Assembly (NCBI GenBank): GCA_030654805.1 | Contig: JAURWR010000040.1 | Span: forward strand, 50,205-114,204 | Source: Burkholderiaceae bacterium | GTDB lineage: Bacteria > Pseudomonadota > Gammaproteobacteria > Burkholderiales > Burkholderiaceae_C | Reading direction: 5' to 3' | DNA: 64,000 bases | Part shown: piece by piece, positions 53,195 through 63,778 of the stretch | How the letters are laid out: each line of letters begins with the position of its first letter | Position numbering within the stretch: the first letter of the stretch is position 1 | The notes under the pieces: generated by a model | Databases searched by the model: none | Told to the model about the DNA's origin: nothing | Seen by the model: only the letters and a program-made list of their open reading frames with translations | Position numbers and translations under genes: made by a program

Positions 53195-53315
53195 CCCGTT
53201 GCGCCTTCGGCGCTCCCCCCCAGGGGGGCGCCGCCAGCGGCCCGGCGAAGCCGGTTCCGCGGCGTCTGCTGGACGGACGGCTTGCGCTTCGCTTGCCGAT
53301 CCGCGCTCCGGTGTT
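53195..53315. repeat. G/C-rich palindromic intergenic repeat-like element
   Basis: CGCTCCCCCCCAGGGGGGCGCCGCCAGCGGCCCGGCGAAGCCGG; related in composition to elements flanking pilU. Confidence 0.5.
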
Positions 53316-53317
53316 CA

Positions 53318-55240
53318 TCAGCTGCTCTTCCTGACGCGCAGGTACCACTCGCACAGCAGCCGCACCTGTTTCGGCGTGTAGCCCTTGGCGACCATGCGGG
53401 TGACGAAGTCCTCGTGCTTCTTGGCCTCGTCGGCGCTGGCCTTGGCGTTGAAGCTGATCACCGGCAGCAGCTCCTCGGTGTTCGAGAACATCTTCTTCTC
53501 GATCACGGTGCGCAGCTTCTCGTAGCTCGTCCACACCGGGTTGTTGCCGGCGTTGTTGGCGCGTGCGCGCAGCACGAAGTTGACGATCTCGTTGCGGAAG
53601 TCCTTCGGGTTGCTGATACCGGCCGGCTTCTCGATCTTCTCGAGTTCGCCGTTCAGCGAGCCGCGATCGAACACTTCGCCGGTGTCGGTGTCGCGGTATT
53701 CGTGGTCCTGGATCCAGTAGTCGGCGTAGGTGACGTAGCGGTCGAAGATGTTCTGGCCGTACTCGCTGTAGCTCTCCAGGTAGGCGGTCTGGATCTCCTT
53801 GCCGATGAATTCGGCATAGCGCACCGACAGGTGTTCCTTGATGAATGCGAGGTACTTCTGCTCGGTCTCGGCCGGGAACTGCTCGCGCTCGATCTGCTGT
53901 TCGAGCACGTACATCAGGTGCACCGGGTTGGCGGCGACCTCGGTCGAGTCGAAGTTGAACACCTTGCTGATGATCTTGAAGGCGAAGCGCGTGCTGATAC
54001 CGCTCATGCCCTCGTCGACGCCGGCGTAGTCGCGGTACTCCTGGAAGCTCTTGGCGCGCGGGTCGGTGTCCTTCAGGTTCTCGCCGTCGTAGACCAGCAT
54101 CTTGGAATACAGCGACGAGTTCTCGGGCTCCTTCAAGCGGGTCAGGATCGCGAACTGGCTCATCATCTTCAGCGTGCCCGGTGCGCAGGTCGCCTGCGCC
54201 AGCGACGAGCCGCGCAGCAGCTTCTCGTAGATCTTGACCTCTTCGGACACACGCAGGCAGTACGGCACCTTGACGATGTAGATGCGGTCGAGGAAGGCCT
54301 CGTTGTTCTTGTTGTTGCGGAACGCCTTCCACTCGCTCTCGTTGCTGTGGGCGAGCACGATGCCGTCGAACGGGATCGCGCCGAAGCCTTCGGTGCCCTT
54401 GAAGTTGCTTTCCTGCGTGGCGGTCAGCAGCGGGTGCAGCACCTTGATCGGTGCCTTGAACATCTCGACGAACTCCAGCAGACCCTGGTTCGCCAGGCAC
54501 AGACCGCCCGAGAAGCTGTACGCATCGGGGTCGTCCTGCGCGTAGGTTTCGAGCTTGCGGATGTCGACCTTGCCGACCAGCGAACTGATGTCCTGGTTGT
54601 TCTCGTCACCCGGCTCGGTCTTCGCGATGCCGATCTGCTTGAGTACCGACGGGTAGCGCTTGATGACCTTGAATTGGCGGATGTCGCCGCCGTACTCTTC
54701 GAGCCGCTTGACCGCCCACGGCGACAGCACCCGCTGCAGGTAGCGGCGCGGGATGCCGTATTCCTTTTCGAGGATCGGGCCGTCCTCGATCGCGTCGAAC
54801 AGGCCGAGCGGCGACTCGTTCACCGGCGAGCCCTTGATCGCGTAGAACGGCACCTCCTGCATCAGCTGCTTGAGGCGTTCGGCGATGCTGCTCTTGCCGC
54901 CGCCCACGGGGCCGAGCAGGTAGAGGATCTGCTTCTTCTCTTCGAGGCCCTGCGCCGCGTGGCGGAAGTAGCTGACCACCTGCTCGATGGCGTCTTCCAT
55001 GCCGTAGAACTCGGCGAACGCAGGGTAGATCTTGATGACCTTGTTGGCGAACAGGCGCGACAGGCGCGGGTCGTTGCGCGTGTCCACTGTCTGTGGCTCA
55101 CCGATCGCTTGCAGCATGCGCTCGGCCGCGCTGGCGTAGGCCACCCGGTTGCGTTTGCATTCGGCGAGGTACTCCTCGATCGAGAGTTCCTCTTCGCGCG
55201 TGCGCTCGAATCGAGCGGCGAAATGACTGATCACGTCCAT
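53318..55240 (-). CDS. PrkA family serine protein kinase (YeaG-like)
   Basis: LLGPVGGGKSSIAERLKQLMQ, PFDGIVLAHSNESEWKAFRNNKNNEAFLDR. Confidence 0.96.
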   Translation of the reverse strand: MDVISHFAARFERTREEELSIEEYLAECKRNRVAYASAAERMLQAIGEPQTVDTRNDPRLSRLFANKVIKIYPAFAEFYGMEDAIEQVVSYFRHAAQGLEEKKQILYLLGPVGGGKSSIAERLKQLMQEVPFYAIKGSPVNESPLGLFDAIEDGPILEKEYGIPRRYLQRVLSPWAVKRLEEYGGDIRQFKVIKRYPSVLKQIGIAKTEPGDENNQDISSLVGKVDIRKLETYAQDDPDAYSFSGGLCLANQGLLEFVEMFKAPIKVLHPLLTATQESNFKGTEGFGAIPFDGIVLAHSNESEWKAFRNNKNNEAFLDRIYIVKVPYCLRVSEEVKIYEKLLRGSSLAQATCAPGTLKMMSQFAILTRLKEPENSSLYSKMLVYDGENLKDTDPRAKSFQEYRDYAGVDEGMSGISTRFAFKIISKVFNFDSTEVAANPVHLMYVLEQQIEREQFPAETEQKYLAFIKEHLSVRYAEFIGKEIQTAYLESYSEYGQNIFDRYVTYADYWIQDHEYRDTDTGEVFDRGSLNGELEKIEKPAGISNPKDFRNEIVNFVLRARANNAGNNPVWTSYEKLRTVIEKKMFSNTEELLPVISFNAKASADEAKKHEDFVTRMVAKGYTPKQVRLLCEWYLRVRKSS

Positions 55241-55644
55241 GTCGATCTCCTGGCTGACTAGGAGGCGATGACGGGGCGACGGGCCCTGTCATCGTCTGGG
55301 GAAGTTCTGATGAAGTCCTAACTTCAGGGCTCCATCAGAGCTTTCCGCGATATCAACACCGACGGTTTCTAGCTTGTTCCTCACAGCGAGCGAGGAAGTC
55401 AAAAGAAGCTGGTGAACTGCACCTCAGTTTCAAATTCTCATGCCCACAGTACCAGCAATTTGTATGCCCTTGGAGAGGAAGTAACTTCAAAAAGGGTCTG
55501 ATACAGCGACTCTGCAACGCCGCATTCGGTTCCATTGAGAACTGGTTCACACCTGCACTCAACGCATCAGCCACGAACGGCGCTGACATCCCTTTCCAAG
55601 GGGATGTCAGTGAGCGCGAAGCGGATCGATGGCGGTGCTGCCGG

Positions 55645-56706
55645 TCAACCGCGGGCGTCGAAGGCCCGGATCGCCGAGGACATCTGCGACAGGGGCAGGA
55701 TCTCGTCGACCCCCCCGAGCTTGATGGCTTCCTTGGGCATGCCGAAGACGACGCAGGTCTCTTCGTTCTGCGCGATCGTGCGGGCGCCCCGGTCGTGCAG
55801 CAGCTTCATGCCGCGCGCGCCGTCGTCGCCCATGCCGGTCAGGATCAGCGCCAGCAGGTCTTTGCCGGCGCACTCGGCCGCGGAGCGGAACAGCACGTCC
55901 ACCGAGGGCTTGTGGCGGTTCACGGGCGGGCCGTCGGCGACCACGGCGAAATACTGGCCGCCGGCCTTGCGCAACTGCATGTGGCGCCCGCCCGGGGCGA
56001 TCAGCACGACGCCGCGTTCGAGCCGGTCTCCGTCCTTGGCCTCGCGGATGTTCATCTGGCAGAGGCCGTCGAGGCGCTGCGCATACATCGCGGTGAATTT
56101 TTCGGGCATGTGCTGCACGATCGCGATGCCGGGGCTGTCGCCGGGCAGCGAGGTCAGCACCAATTCGAGCGCCTGCGTGCCACCGGTCGAACTGCCGATC
56201 ACCACCGGCTTGTTCATCGACAAGGCATGCAGACCGGCGATGGGCGGCCTGGGTGCGGCGGCTGCGGCAGACGTGTTGACGCGTGGTGCCGACATGCCGG
56301 CGCGTGGCCGTGAGCGGGCGGCCGTCTTCAGCGTCTGAAGCAACTCGCGCCGCGAGTCCTCGAGGAACTGCTTGAGCCCCAGGCGAGGCTTGGCAACCAC
56401 CGCCACCGCGCCGGCCGCCAGCGCATCCAGCGCAATGCGGCTGCCATCGGTGGTCAGCGTCGAGCAGATCACCGTCGGGATCGGTGACTCCTCCATGATC
56501 TGGCGCAGGAACGTGAGACCGTCCATGCCGGGCATCTCGATGTCGAGCAGCAGCACGTCGGGACGGTTCTTGCGGATCGCCGGTCCGGCGATCAGCGGAT
56601 TCGGCGCACTGCCCATCAGTTCGATCTCGGCGTCGCCCTGCAGCAGGTGCATCAGCGTCTGACGCACCACGGCCGAGTCGTCGACCACGTAGACCTTGAT
56701 TGCCAT
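55645..56706 (-). CDS. cheB: Chemotaxis response regulator protein-glutamate methylesterase
   Basis: VYVVDDSAVVRQTL receiver; VVIGSSTGGTQALE, LTGMGDDGARGM catalytic domain. Confidence 0.97.
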   Translation of the reverse strand: MAIKVYVVDDSAVVRQTLMHLLQGDAEIELMGSAPNPLIAGPAIRKNRPDVLLLDIEMPGMDGLTFLRQIMEESPIPTVICSTLTTDGSRIALDALAAGAVAVVAKPRLGLKQFLEDSRRELLQTLKTAARSRPRAGMSAPRVNTSAAAAAPRPPIAGLHALSMNKPVVIGSSTGGTQALELVLTSLPGDSPGIAIVQHMPEKFTAMYAQRLDGLCQMNIREAKDGDRLERGVVLIAPGGRHMQLRKAGGQYFAVVADGPPVNRHKPSVDVLFRSAAECAGKDLLALILTGMGDDGARGMKLLHDRGARTIAQNEETCVVFGMPKEAIKLGGVDEILPLSQMSSAIRAFDARG

Positions 56707-56719
56707 GAAAGTGGGTTCC

Positions 56720-57205
56720 TCAAACCGGCACCGCAGTGACCTGCGGCGCATTCGGGCCGACGGTCCACGACAGCCGGCGGTAGGTATCGCCGCCGAGATC
56801 GTGGAACAGTACGCGCACCCCGTCCTGAGCCAGCGCATCGAGCGCCCAGCGGGCGTTGCGCTCGCCGACGTGCGCCGCGTTGGTAAACAGCTGCGGGAAC
56901 ATGTTGCCGCCCCCGTAGACGTAGGCTTCGCATTGCCGCGGGTCGATGCCGCGCTCCCGCAGCAGCGCGTACATCGTGTCGAGCGCGACCTCGGCGTAGG
57001 CACCGGTCTCGGTGACGCCGGCAACGGCCCGGCTCGCATGCACGATGTGGCACATCGCGCCCAGCGTGCGCCGCGGATCGGTGAGCACGATCGCCACGCA
57101 TGAGCCCAGCAGCGTTTCCAGGCGCTCACCACGCTCCGCGCAGACGACATCACCCGGATGCAGCGTGTGCAGCGGCCCCAGCGGTTCCAGAATCATCGGT
57201 TGCAT
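56720..57205 (-). CDS. cheD: Chemoreceptor glutamine deamidase CheD
   Basis: LGSCVAIVLTDPRRTLGAMCHIVHA, AYVYGGGNMFP. Confidence 0.95.
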   Translation of the reverse strand: MQPMILEPLGPLHTLHPGDVVCAERGERLETLLGSCVAIVLTDPRRTLGAMCHIVHASRAVAGVTETGAYAEVALDTMYALLRERGIDPRQCEAYVYGGGNMFPQLFTNAAHVGERNARWALDALAQDGVRVLFHDLGGDTYRRLSWTVGPNAPQVTAVPV

Positions 57206-57225
57206 CGGTTGTCGTCAGCCGTCAT

Positions 57226-58038
57226 TCATGGAGAGGTCTTGCGGAACGCACCGGGCGCCAGGGCCTGCAGCGGCGTGTTGCAGGCCACGCGGCCTTCGGC
57301 GGTGCCGATGAAGAACAACCCGCCGGGACGCAGCTGGGTCAGCACCCGGTCGACCACGTCGCGCTTGGTCGGCGCGTCGAAGTAGATCAGCACGTTGCGC
57401 AGGAAGATCACGTCGAAGGGCCCGATGTCCTCGATCGGCTGGCACAGGTTGAGCTGTCCGAAGCTGACGTGCGTGCGCAGCTTCGGGCTGATCTGGGCCA
57501 GGCCTTCGGAGGCCCCGTCCCCCCGCAGGCAGTGGCGGCGCATGCGCTCGGGCGAAACGTTGCGCAGCCGGTCCTCGGGGTAGACCGCCTCGATCGCGCT
57601 GCGCAGCACGCGGTCGCTGATGTCGGTGCCCAGGATCTTCCACTGGCTGCCGATGCGACCTTGCTGCTGCAGGTCGGACAGCAGCATCGCGGTGCTGTAG
57701 GCCTCGTCGCCGAACGACGAAGCGGCGCTCCAGACTGAAAGCTGCTGCGGCTTGTTGCGCGTCAGCTCCCGCTCCAGCAGGTCGTAATGCGCGGGCTCGC
57801 GGAAGAAATAGGTCTCGTTGGTGGTGAGCAGGTCGACGGCGACCTGGAACTCTCCACCGTCTTCGTCCTCAGAGATCAGCGCGAGGTAGTCCTCGTAGCC
57901 GCCGAGGCCGAGCCGCTGGATGCGCGGCCCGAGGCGCGACGAGATCAGCGGCTTCTTGCTGTCCGCGAAGGACAGGCCGATCGCCGAGTACATCAGGTCG
58001 GTGATGCGGCGGAAGGTGTCGTCACGCAGCGCTTCCAT
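57226..58038 (-). CDS. cheR: Chemotaxis protein methyltransferase CheR
   Basis: TTNETYFFREPAHYDLLE, FDVIFLRNVLIYFD. Confidence 0.96.
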   Translation of the reverse strand: MEALRDDTFRRITDLMYSAIGLSFADSKKPLISSRLGPRIQRLGLGGYEDYLALISEDEDGGEFQVAVDLLTTNETYFFREPAHYDLLERELTRNKPQQLSVWSAASSFGDEAYSTAMLLSDLQQQGRIGSQWKILGTDISDRVLRSAIEAVYPEDRLRNVSPERMRRHCLRGDGASEGLAQISPKLRTHVSFGQLNLCQPIEDIGPFDVIFLRNVLIYFDAPTKRDVVDRVLTQLRPGGLFFIGTAEGRVACNTPLQALAPGAFRKTSP

Positions 58039-58116
58039 GGATTCCTTCCGGATGGGGTGTAGGGTGGTGCAGTGCGGTCGGCTCGTTGCCGTTTCCGCGC
58101 CACCCGCCGCGTGGAC

Positions 58117-58641
58117 TCAGGCCGCCATCGGCTCCTGGGCCGCTTCGCAAAGCTGGGCCATCTCGTTCACGTCGAAGGCCTTGTCGGGCTCGAGGATGAT
58201 CACGAAGCGGTTCGCTACCTTGCCCATGCCGCGAATGAAGTCGCGACGTAACGAGGCACCGAAATTCGGCGGTGGTTCGATCTGATCGTTGCCGATGTCG
58301 ATCACCTCGCTGACGGCGTCGACGAGCAGGCCGAGTTCGACGCGTTCGCCGTCGCGCATGGCATCGAAGATCACGATGCAGGTCTTCTTGCCGATCTGGG
58401 CGGCCGGTCGGCCGAAGCGCGCCTGCAGGTCGATCACCGGAACCACCGCGCCGCGCAGGTTGATCACGCCGCGCACGAAGTCCGGCATCAGCGGGACCGT
58501 GGTCATCGGCCCGTACTGGATGATCTCGCGGACGGTGCGGATGTCCATCGCGAACACCTCGTTGCCGAGCAGGAAGGTGAGGTACTGGGACGGGGCTTCC
58601 TCAGCCGAGGAGCCGCCGCGAGTCGGGGCGTGCGTGCTCAT
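58117..58641 (-). CDS. cheW: Chemotaxis coupling protein CheW
   Basis: YLTFLLGNEVFAMDIRTVREII, GVINLRGAVVPVIDLQARFG. Confidence 0.95.
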   Translation of the reverse strand: MSTHAPTRGGSSAEEAPSQYLTFLLGNEVFAMDIRTVREIIQYGPMTTVPLMPDFVRGVINLRGAVVPVIDLQARFGRPAAQIGKKTCIVIFDAMRDGERVELGLLVDAVSEVIDIGNDQIEPPPNFGASLRRDFIRGMGKVANRFVIILEPDKAFDVNEMAQLCEAAQEPMAA

Positions 58642-58651
58642 GGCGTCCTCC

Positions 58652-60817
58652 TCAATAGGGACGGAAGTTGCCGTGCGTGCCGGTGGCCGCAGGCCGGCTT
58701 GTGGCGCCACCCTTGGCCACGCGCAATGGCGAGTTCGGTGACCGGCGCTCCATGCCGCCTGCCTCGGGTTTGCCTCGGCGAGCCGGTGCGGCATCGCCGC
58801 CGAGGTTGAAGAAGGCCACCGACTGCTGCAACTGCTCGGCCTGGCCCGACAGCTCCTCGGAGGTCGCGGCCAGCTCTTCGGACGCCGAGGCGTTCTGCTG
58901 CGTGGCCTTGCTGAGCTGACCCATCGCGCCGCCGATCTCCGTGACCGACTGGCTCTGCTCCTGTGAGGCGGCGGCGATCTCCTGCACCAGTTCGCTGGTC
59001 TTCTGGATGCTCGGCACGATCTCGTCGAGCAGCTTGCCGGCCCGTTCTGCGGTGCTGACGCTGTTGCTGGCGAGGTCGCCGATTTCCTTGGCGGCTTCCT
59101 GGCTGCGCTCGGCCAGCTTGCGCACCTCAGCCGCCACCACGGCGAAGCCCTTGCCGTGTTCGCCAGCGCGGGCCGCTTCGATCGCGGCATTGAGCGCCAG
59201 CAGGTTGGTCTGGTAGGCGATGTCGTCGACGATGCTGATCTTCTGGGCGATCTGCTTCATCGCGCTGACCGTCTGCGTGACCGCTTGGCCGCCGTCGCTG
59301 GCTTCCTTGCTGGCCTTGGTCGCCATGCCGTCGGTGACGCGGGCGTTGTCGCTGTTCTGGGCGATCGACGCCGACATCAGGTCGATGGACGCGGTGGTCT
59401 GCTCGACCGACGAGGCTTGCTCGCTCGCCGATTGCGACAGGCTCTGCGCCGTGGCGCTCACCTGGTTGGCGGCGCCGGTCAACGCATCCGCTGCGGAACG
59501 CACCTCTTCGATGATGCTGGCGAGCTTGTCGCAGCTGGTGTTGGCGTCCTGCTTGACCTGGTCGAAGGTGCCTTCGGCGTCGCGGGTGATGCGCTGCGAC
59601 AGGTCGCCGTTGGCGAGGCCCGAGAAGACACGGCCCACGTCCTCGATGATGCCCGCCAGCTTCTCGCTGGTGGCGTTGGCATCGTTGCGCACCTGACCGA
59701 ACGTGCCCTCGTAGTGGCGGGTGATGCGCTGCGACAGATCACCTGCCGCGAGTGCGCCGAACACGCGACCCACGTCGTCGAAGATCACCGAGGTGGTTTC
59801 CATCAACGAGTTGACGCCGGCGCACAGCTCGCCGATCGGGCCGCTCTTGCCATCCAGCGGGATGCGCTGCGTGAGGTCGCCGTTGCTGGCGGCGGCGGTG
59901 ACTTTTTGCGCCTGTTCCACGGCCTGGGTCAGCATGTTGGTGGCGTTGACCTGCGCGGTGACGTCGGTGGCGATCTTCACCACCTTTACCACCCGGCCCA
60001 TCTCGTCCTTGACCGGCGCGTAGACCGCCTGGATCCAGACCTCCTTGCCCGTCTTGCTGATGCGCTTGAACACCTCGTTCTGTGCCTTGCCCTCATTGAG
60101 ATCACGCCAGAACTGCGTGTACGCATGCGAGGCGGCCTGCGCCGGGTCGACGAACATCCGATGGTGCTTGCCGACGATCTCGCCGAGCGAATAGCCCAGC
60201 GTCTGCAGGAAATGGTTGTTGGCACTTTGCACGTGGCCACCCAGATCGAACTCGATGTAGGCGTACGACGTGTCGATGGCTGCCAGGATGCCGCGTGCGT
60301 TCTGCCGCTCGATCTCGGCCTCGGTGATGTCGTAACGCACGCCGAGGTACTTCATCGGCTTGCCGTTGTCGCCGAGGATCGGCGCGATGACCGCGTCGAC
60401 GTAGTAGGGCGTGCCGTCCTTCGCGCGGTTCTTGACGATGCCGCGGAAGATGTCGCCGCGGCCGATCGTCGACCACATCTGCTTGAACACTTCCTTGGGC
60501 ATGTCGGGGTGGCGCGTGGTGTTGTGGCCGTGCCCGATCAGTTCGTTCTTGGAGTACTTCGAGACCTCGAGGAACTTCTCGTTCACGCAGAGGATGTCGC
60601 CCTTCTTGTCGGCCTCCGAGACGATGCTCGTCAGGTTCATGACGTCGGTGCGTACCTTCAGCTCGGCTTCGACCTCGCTGAGGCGGGCCTGGACCTGGGC
60701 CAAGGTCGCTTCCAGATCCAGCCGGGCACGCTCCTGCTGAGCGACTTGCTCGGCGGCTTGCTGCAGTTGTGAGCCGGCCACGAGGCGGGCCATCCATGAG
60801 GTGGGAGACGGGTTCAT
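58652..60817 (-). CDS. Soluble methyl-accepting chemotaxis protein with two PAS domains and tandem HAMP-like modules
   Basis: PAS motifs ([41 protein letters not shown]), repeated [13 protein letters not shown] units, MCP signalling hairpin; no TM segment seen. Confidence 0.94.
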   Translation of the reverse strand: MNPSPTSWMARLVAGSQLQQAAEQVAQQERARLDLEATLAQVQARLSEVEAELKVRTDVMNLTSIVSEADKKGDILCVNEKFLEVSKYSKNELIGHGHNTTRHPDMPKEVFKQMWSTIGRGDIFRGIVKNRAKDGTPYYVDAVIAPILGDNGKPMKYLGVRYDITEAEIERQNARGILAAIDTSYAYIEFDLGGHVQSANNHFLQTLGYSLGEIVGKHHRMFVDPAQAASHAYTQFWRDLNEGKAQNEVFKRISKTGKEVWIQAVYAPVKDEMGRVVKVVKIATDVTAQVNATNMLTQAVEQAQKVTAAASNGDLTQRIPLDGKSGPIGELCAGVNSLMETTSVIFDDVGRVFGALAAGDLSQRITRHYEGTFGQVRNDANATSEKLAGIIEDVGRVFSGLANGDLSQRITRDAEGTFDQVKQDANTSCDKLASIIEEVRSAADALTGAANQVSATAQSLSQSASEQASSVEQTTASIDLMSASIAQNSDNARVTDGMATKASKEASDGGQAVTQTVSAMKQIAQKISIVDDIAYQTNLLALNAAIEAARAGEHGKGFAVVAAEVRKLAERSQEAAKEIGDLASNSVSTAERAGKLLDEIVPSIQKTSELVQEIAAASQEQSQSVTEIGGAMGQLSKATQQNASASEELAATSEELSGQAEQLQQSVAFFNLGGDAAPARRGKPEAGGMERRSPNSPLRVAKGGATSRPAATGTHGNFRPY

Positions 60818-63057
60818 GCTGTTTGTCCTTCGGCGGAGAGGTGGGTGTTCGAGCCGGTGTGACGCGGAACTCTGGCGAACGCAGTTGACGGGCGCTCCGC
60901 CAGTTGGTTCAGGGAGGCGACGTCGAAGATCAGGGCGACCTCGCCGTTGCCGAGAATCGATGAGCCCGACATGCCGCGCAGGCTCCTGAACATGCGGCCC
61001 AGGGGTTTGATGACGGTCTGGTACTGGCCGAGCAACACGTCGACCATCACGCCGTAGCGCCTGGCGCCACACTGAATGACGACGACGCTGCTGCGTTCGG
61101 GTTCCGGCGAGTCGAGCGCGTAGAGCGTGCGCAGGCTCACGACAGGCAGCACGCGACCTCGCAGATCGACCACGCTGCGGCCGCTGGCGTCGAGCGCGGT
61201 CGTCGTGGATCGGCTCTCGATCACCTCGACCACCGCATCGAGCGGGAAGATGAATTTGGAGGTGCCCACACCGACCAGGAAGCCATCGATGATGGCCAGC
61301 GTGAGCGGCAGGCGGATCTCGATGCGCGAGCCTTCACCGACGTCGCTGTAGACATTCACCGAGCCGCGCAGCGCCTCGATGTTTCGGCGCACCACGTCCA
61401 TGCCGACGCCACGTCCGCTGAGGTTGGTGACCGTCTCTGCGGTGGAGAAGCCGGGCTCGAAGATGAGCTTGAGAATCTCGTCCTCAGGCGGCGTCACGCC
61501 GCGCTCGATCAGCCCCCGGTCCCAGGCGCGTTGCAGTACTTTTTCACGCTGAATGCCACGTCCGTCGTCGATGATTCGAATCAGGATGCTGCCTGATTCG
61601 TGGCAGGCCGACAGCGTCAGCTTGCCCTGCGCCGCCTTGCCTGCAGCCGCACGTTGTTCGGGGAGTTCGAGCCCATGGTCGAGCGCGTTGCGCACCAGGT
61701 GCATCAGCGGGTCGGCAATGCGCTCGACGACCGACTTGTCGAGTTCGGTGTCGCCGCCGACGATGGTCAGCGCCACGTCCTTGCCCAGTTCGGCTGCGGT
61801 GTCGCGCACCACGCGACGAAATCGCGAGAAAGTCTCGCCGATCGGCACCATGCGCATCTGGAGCGTGCCGTTTCGGATCTCCTCGATCAACCGACTGATC
61901 TCGGCGTTGGCTTCGATGAGTGAGCCCTGACGCGACTGGCGCGCCAGCAACGACGCGCCCGCGCCCGCGATGACCAGCTCGCCGAGCAGATTGATCACGT
62001 CATCGAGTCGATCTGCCGGGACGCGGATGAAGCGGGTGTCGTCGACGGTGGTGGTGACGGTGGTCGCGCGCTGCTTCTGCTGCTTTTGCAGCGCGGCCTC
62101 GACGACCTGCGGACTCAATGCACTGTCGGCCTGCAGTATTTCTCCGAGCAGCGGGGCCTTGCCTGAGGTCAAGGCCGCTGCCGACTGGCGCGCGAGAGCC
62201 TGCTGCAACTGCATCCGGCTGATGGCGCCGGCCGCAATCAGAATGTCGCCCAGGCGCGGGTTGTCGGGCATCGATTCGATCAGTTCCGCGATGGTCTGCG
62301 GCGATGCGTCGGGTTCGACCACGTGCAGCACGCAGTCATCGCGCACGAAGCTGAAAGCCGACTCGATGTCTGCGCGGGTCGCGGTGGTGTCCAACCGGAA
62401 TGCCAGGGCGAGGTGGCAGCTTTCGGGGTCGAGCGCATCGAGTGCCGGGACATCGGCGACATCGCAGGTGACCCGAGGGATGTCACCCATCCCGCCGACG
62501 TAGTGAACGATGGCCAGCGGGTCCATTCCGTTGCGGAAGGTGTCGGCACCGAATTGCACCGAGACATGCCAATGGTGCGGACTGGCCGGGGCAGCAACGA
62601 GGGCCACTCCGGCTGCTGCTGCCTTCGACGTTTCCACCGCAGGGCAACCACTGGCCACCCGCAGTCGCTCCACGAGCGCCGCGCGCGCTTGAACGTCGTC
62701 GGCAAGCTCGTCTTGCGGATGCTGGGCCGCATCCACCAAGACCCGAATCTGGTCGTTGCACTGAAGCAGCAACGAGCTGAGATCGGGTGTCAGGCACAAC
62801 GTGCCCTCACGCAGGCGGTCGAGCAGTGTTTCGACGTGATGCGTGAATGCCACCACCTTGTCGAGCCCGAAGATGCCGGCGGATCCCTTGACGGTGTGGG
62901 CGCAACGGAACAGTGCGTCGAGCAGCTCACGGTCTCCGGGGGCGTCCTCAAGCTGCAGCAAGAGCTGCTCGAGCATCTCGATTTGTTCGCGCGCTTCGCT
63001 GATGAAGGCCGGCAAGGCCTCGGCGATGAAACTGTTGTCGCTGTCGGCGGTGGTCAC
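60814..63057 (-). CDS. cheA: Chemotaxis histidine kinase CheA
   Basis: HPt ([16 protein letters not shown]), HATPase ([29 protein letters not shown]), CheW-like tail; GTG start. Confidence 0.95.
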   Translation of the reverse strand: MTTADSDNSFIAEALPAFISEAREQIEMLEQLLLQLEDAPGDRELLDALFRCAHTVKGSAGIFGLDKVVAFTHHVETLLDRLREGTLCLTPDLSSLLLQCNDQIRVLVDAAQHPQDELADDVQARAALVERLRVASGCPAVETSKAAAAGVALVAAPASPHHWHVSVQFGADTFRNGMDPLAIVHYVGGMGDIPRVTCDVADVPALDALDPESCHLALAFRLDTTATRADIESAFSFVRDDCVLHVVEPDASPQTIAELIESMPDNPRLGDILIAAGAISRMQLQQALARQSAAALTSGKAPLLGEILQADSALSPQVVEAALQKQQKQRATTVTTTVDDTRFIRVPADRLDDVINLLGELVIAGAGASLLARQSRQGSLIEANAEISRLIEEIRNGTLQMRMVPIGETFSRFRRVVRDTAAELGKDVALTIVGGDTELDKSVVERIADPLMHLVRNALDHGLELPEQRAAAGKAAQGKLTLSACHESGSILIRIIDDGRGIQREKVLQRAWDRGLIERGVTPPEDEILKLIFEPGFSTAETVTNLSGRGVGMDVVRRNIEALRGSVNVYSDVGEGSRIEIRLPLTLAIIDGFLVGVGTSKFIFPLDAVVEVIESRSTTTALDASGRSVVDLRGRVLPVVSLRTLYALDSPEPERSSVVVIQCGARRYGVMVDVLLGQYQTVIKPLGRMFRSLRGMSGSSILGNGEVALIFDVASLNQLAERPSTAFARVPRHTGSNTHLSAEGQTA

Positions 63058-63368
63058 GAGACGGCCTCCGTTGATTCGGGGGTCGCGAGCAAGGCAGACA
63101 GCCCGAGCGTTGCGCAGGCTTTGGCGAGAGGCGGGCTCGGGTTGAGCAGCCGCAGGGTGCGTTGCTGCCGCGCCAGGCCATTCGAGAGCGACGCCAGCAG
63201 TTGCAGACCGGCGGCATCGACCAGATCGACGGCGGCCGCGTCGACACAGCACTCGGGCGAGCAGCCGTCAGGGTTGCTGGCGTCGGCGAGCCAGGCAAGC
63301 CATTGCGGATGCAACTCGCCGACGGTGTAGATCGTCAGCTCTGCGGGCAGTGAATGGGCTTGCGGCAC
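63054..63368 (-). CDS. STAS-domain protein
   Basis: ELTIYTVGELHPQWLAWL...CVDAAAVDLVDAAGLQLLASLSNGL; GTGA overlap with cheA. Confidence 0.85.
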   Translation of the reverse strand: MPQAHSLPAELTIYTVGELHPQWLAWLADASNPDGCSPECCVDAAAVDLVDAAGLQLLASLSNGLARQQRTLRLLNPSPPLAKACATLGLSALLATPESTEAVS

Positions 63369-63381
63369 GGCGTGCTCCGGG

Positions 63382-63753
63382 CTAGGGCAGGATCAGCTTG
63401 GACACGGCGTCCAGCAACTGCGGTGGGTTGAAAGGCTTGACGATCCACGCCTTGGCGCCGGCCGCACGGCCCTGCTCTTTCTTGGCGTCCTGGCCTTCGG
63501 TGGTCAGCATGATCACCGGGGTGAACCGGTGCCGCGGGTGCTGCTTGACCTGGCCGACGAAGGTGATGCCGTCCATGTTGGGCATGTTCACGTCGCTGAC
63601 GATCAGGCTCACCTTGCCGGCCTTGTCCAGCTGCACCAGACCGTCCTTGCCGTCCACCGCCTCGATCACCTCATAGCCCGCGCGCACCAGCGCGATCTTC
63701 ACCACGGTGCGCAGCGAGCTCGAATCGTCGACGATCAGGATTGTCTTGGCCAT
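63382..63753 (-). CDS. cheY: Single-domain response regulator CheY
   Basis: TILIVDDSSSLRTVVK, SDVNMPNMDGITF, KAWIVKPFNPPQLL. Confidence 0.95.
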   Translation of the reverse strand: MAKTILIVDDSSSLRTVVKIALVRAGYEVIEAVDGKDGLVQLDKAGKVSLIVSDVNMPNMDGITFVGQVKQHPRHRFTPVIMLTTEGQDAKKEQGRAAGAKAWIVKPFNPPQLLDAVSKLILP

Positions 63754-63778
63754 GTTGCTGGTCGTCCTTGAAGTTGCA

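Noticed and set aside
52946-55261. 771-aa plus-strand ORF antisense to prkA
   Set aside because: Shadow ORF of prkA with Leu/Val/His/Arg-biased composition and no domain
59156-60772. 538-aa plus-strand ORF antisense to the chemoreceptor
   Set aside because: Shadow ORF reflecting the repeated HAMP/PAS coding sequence
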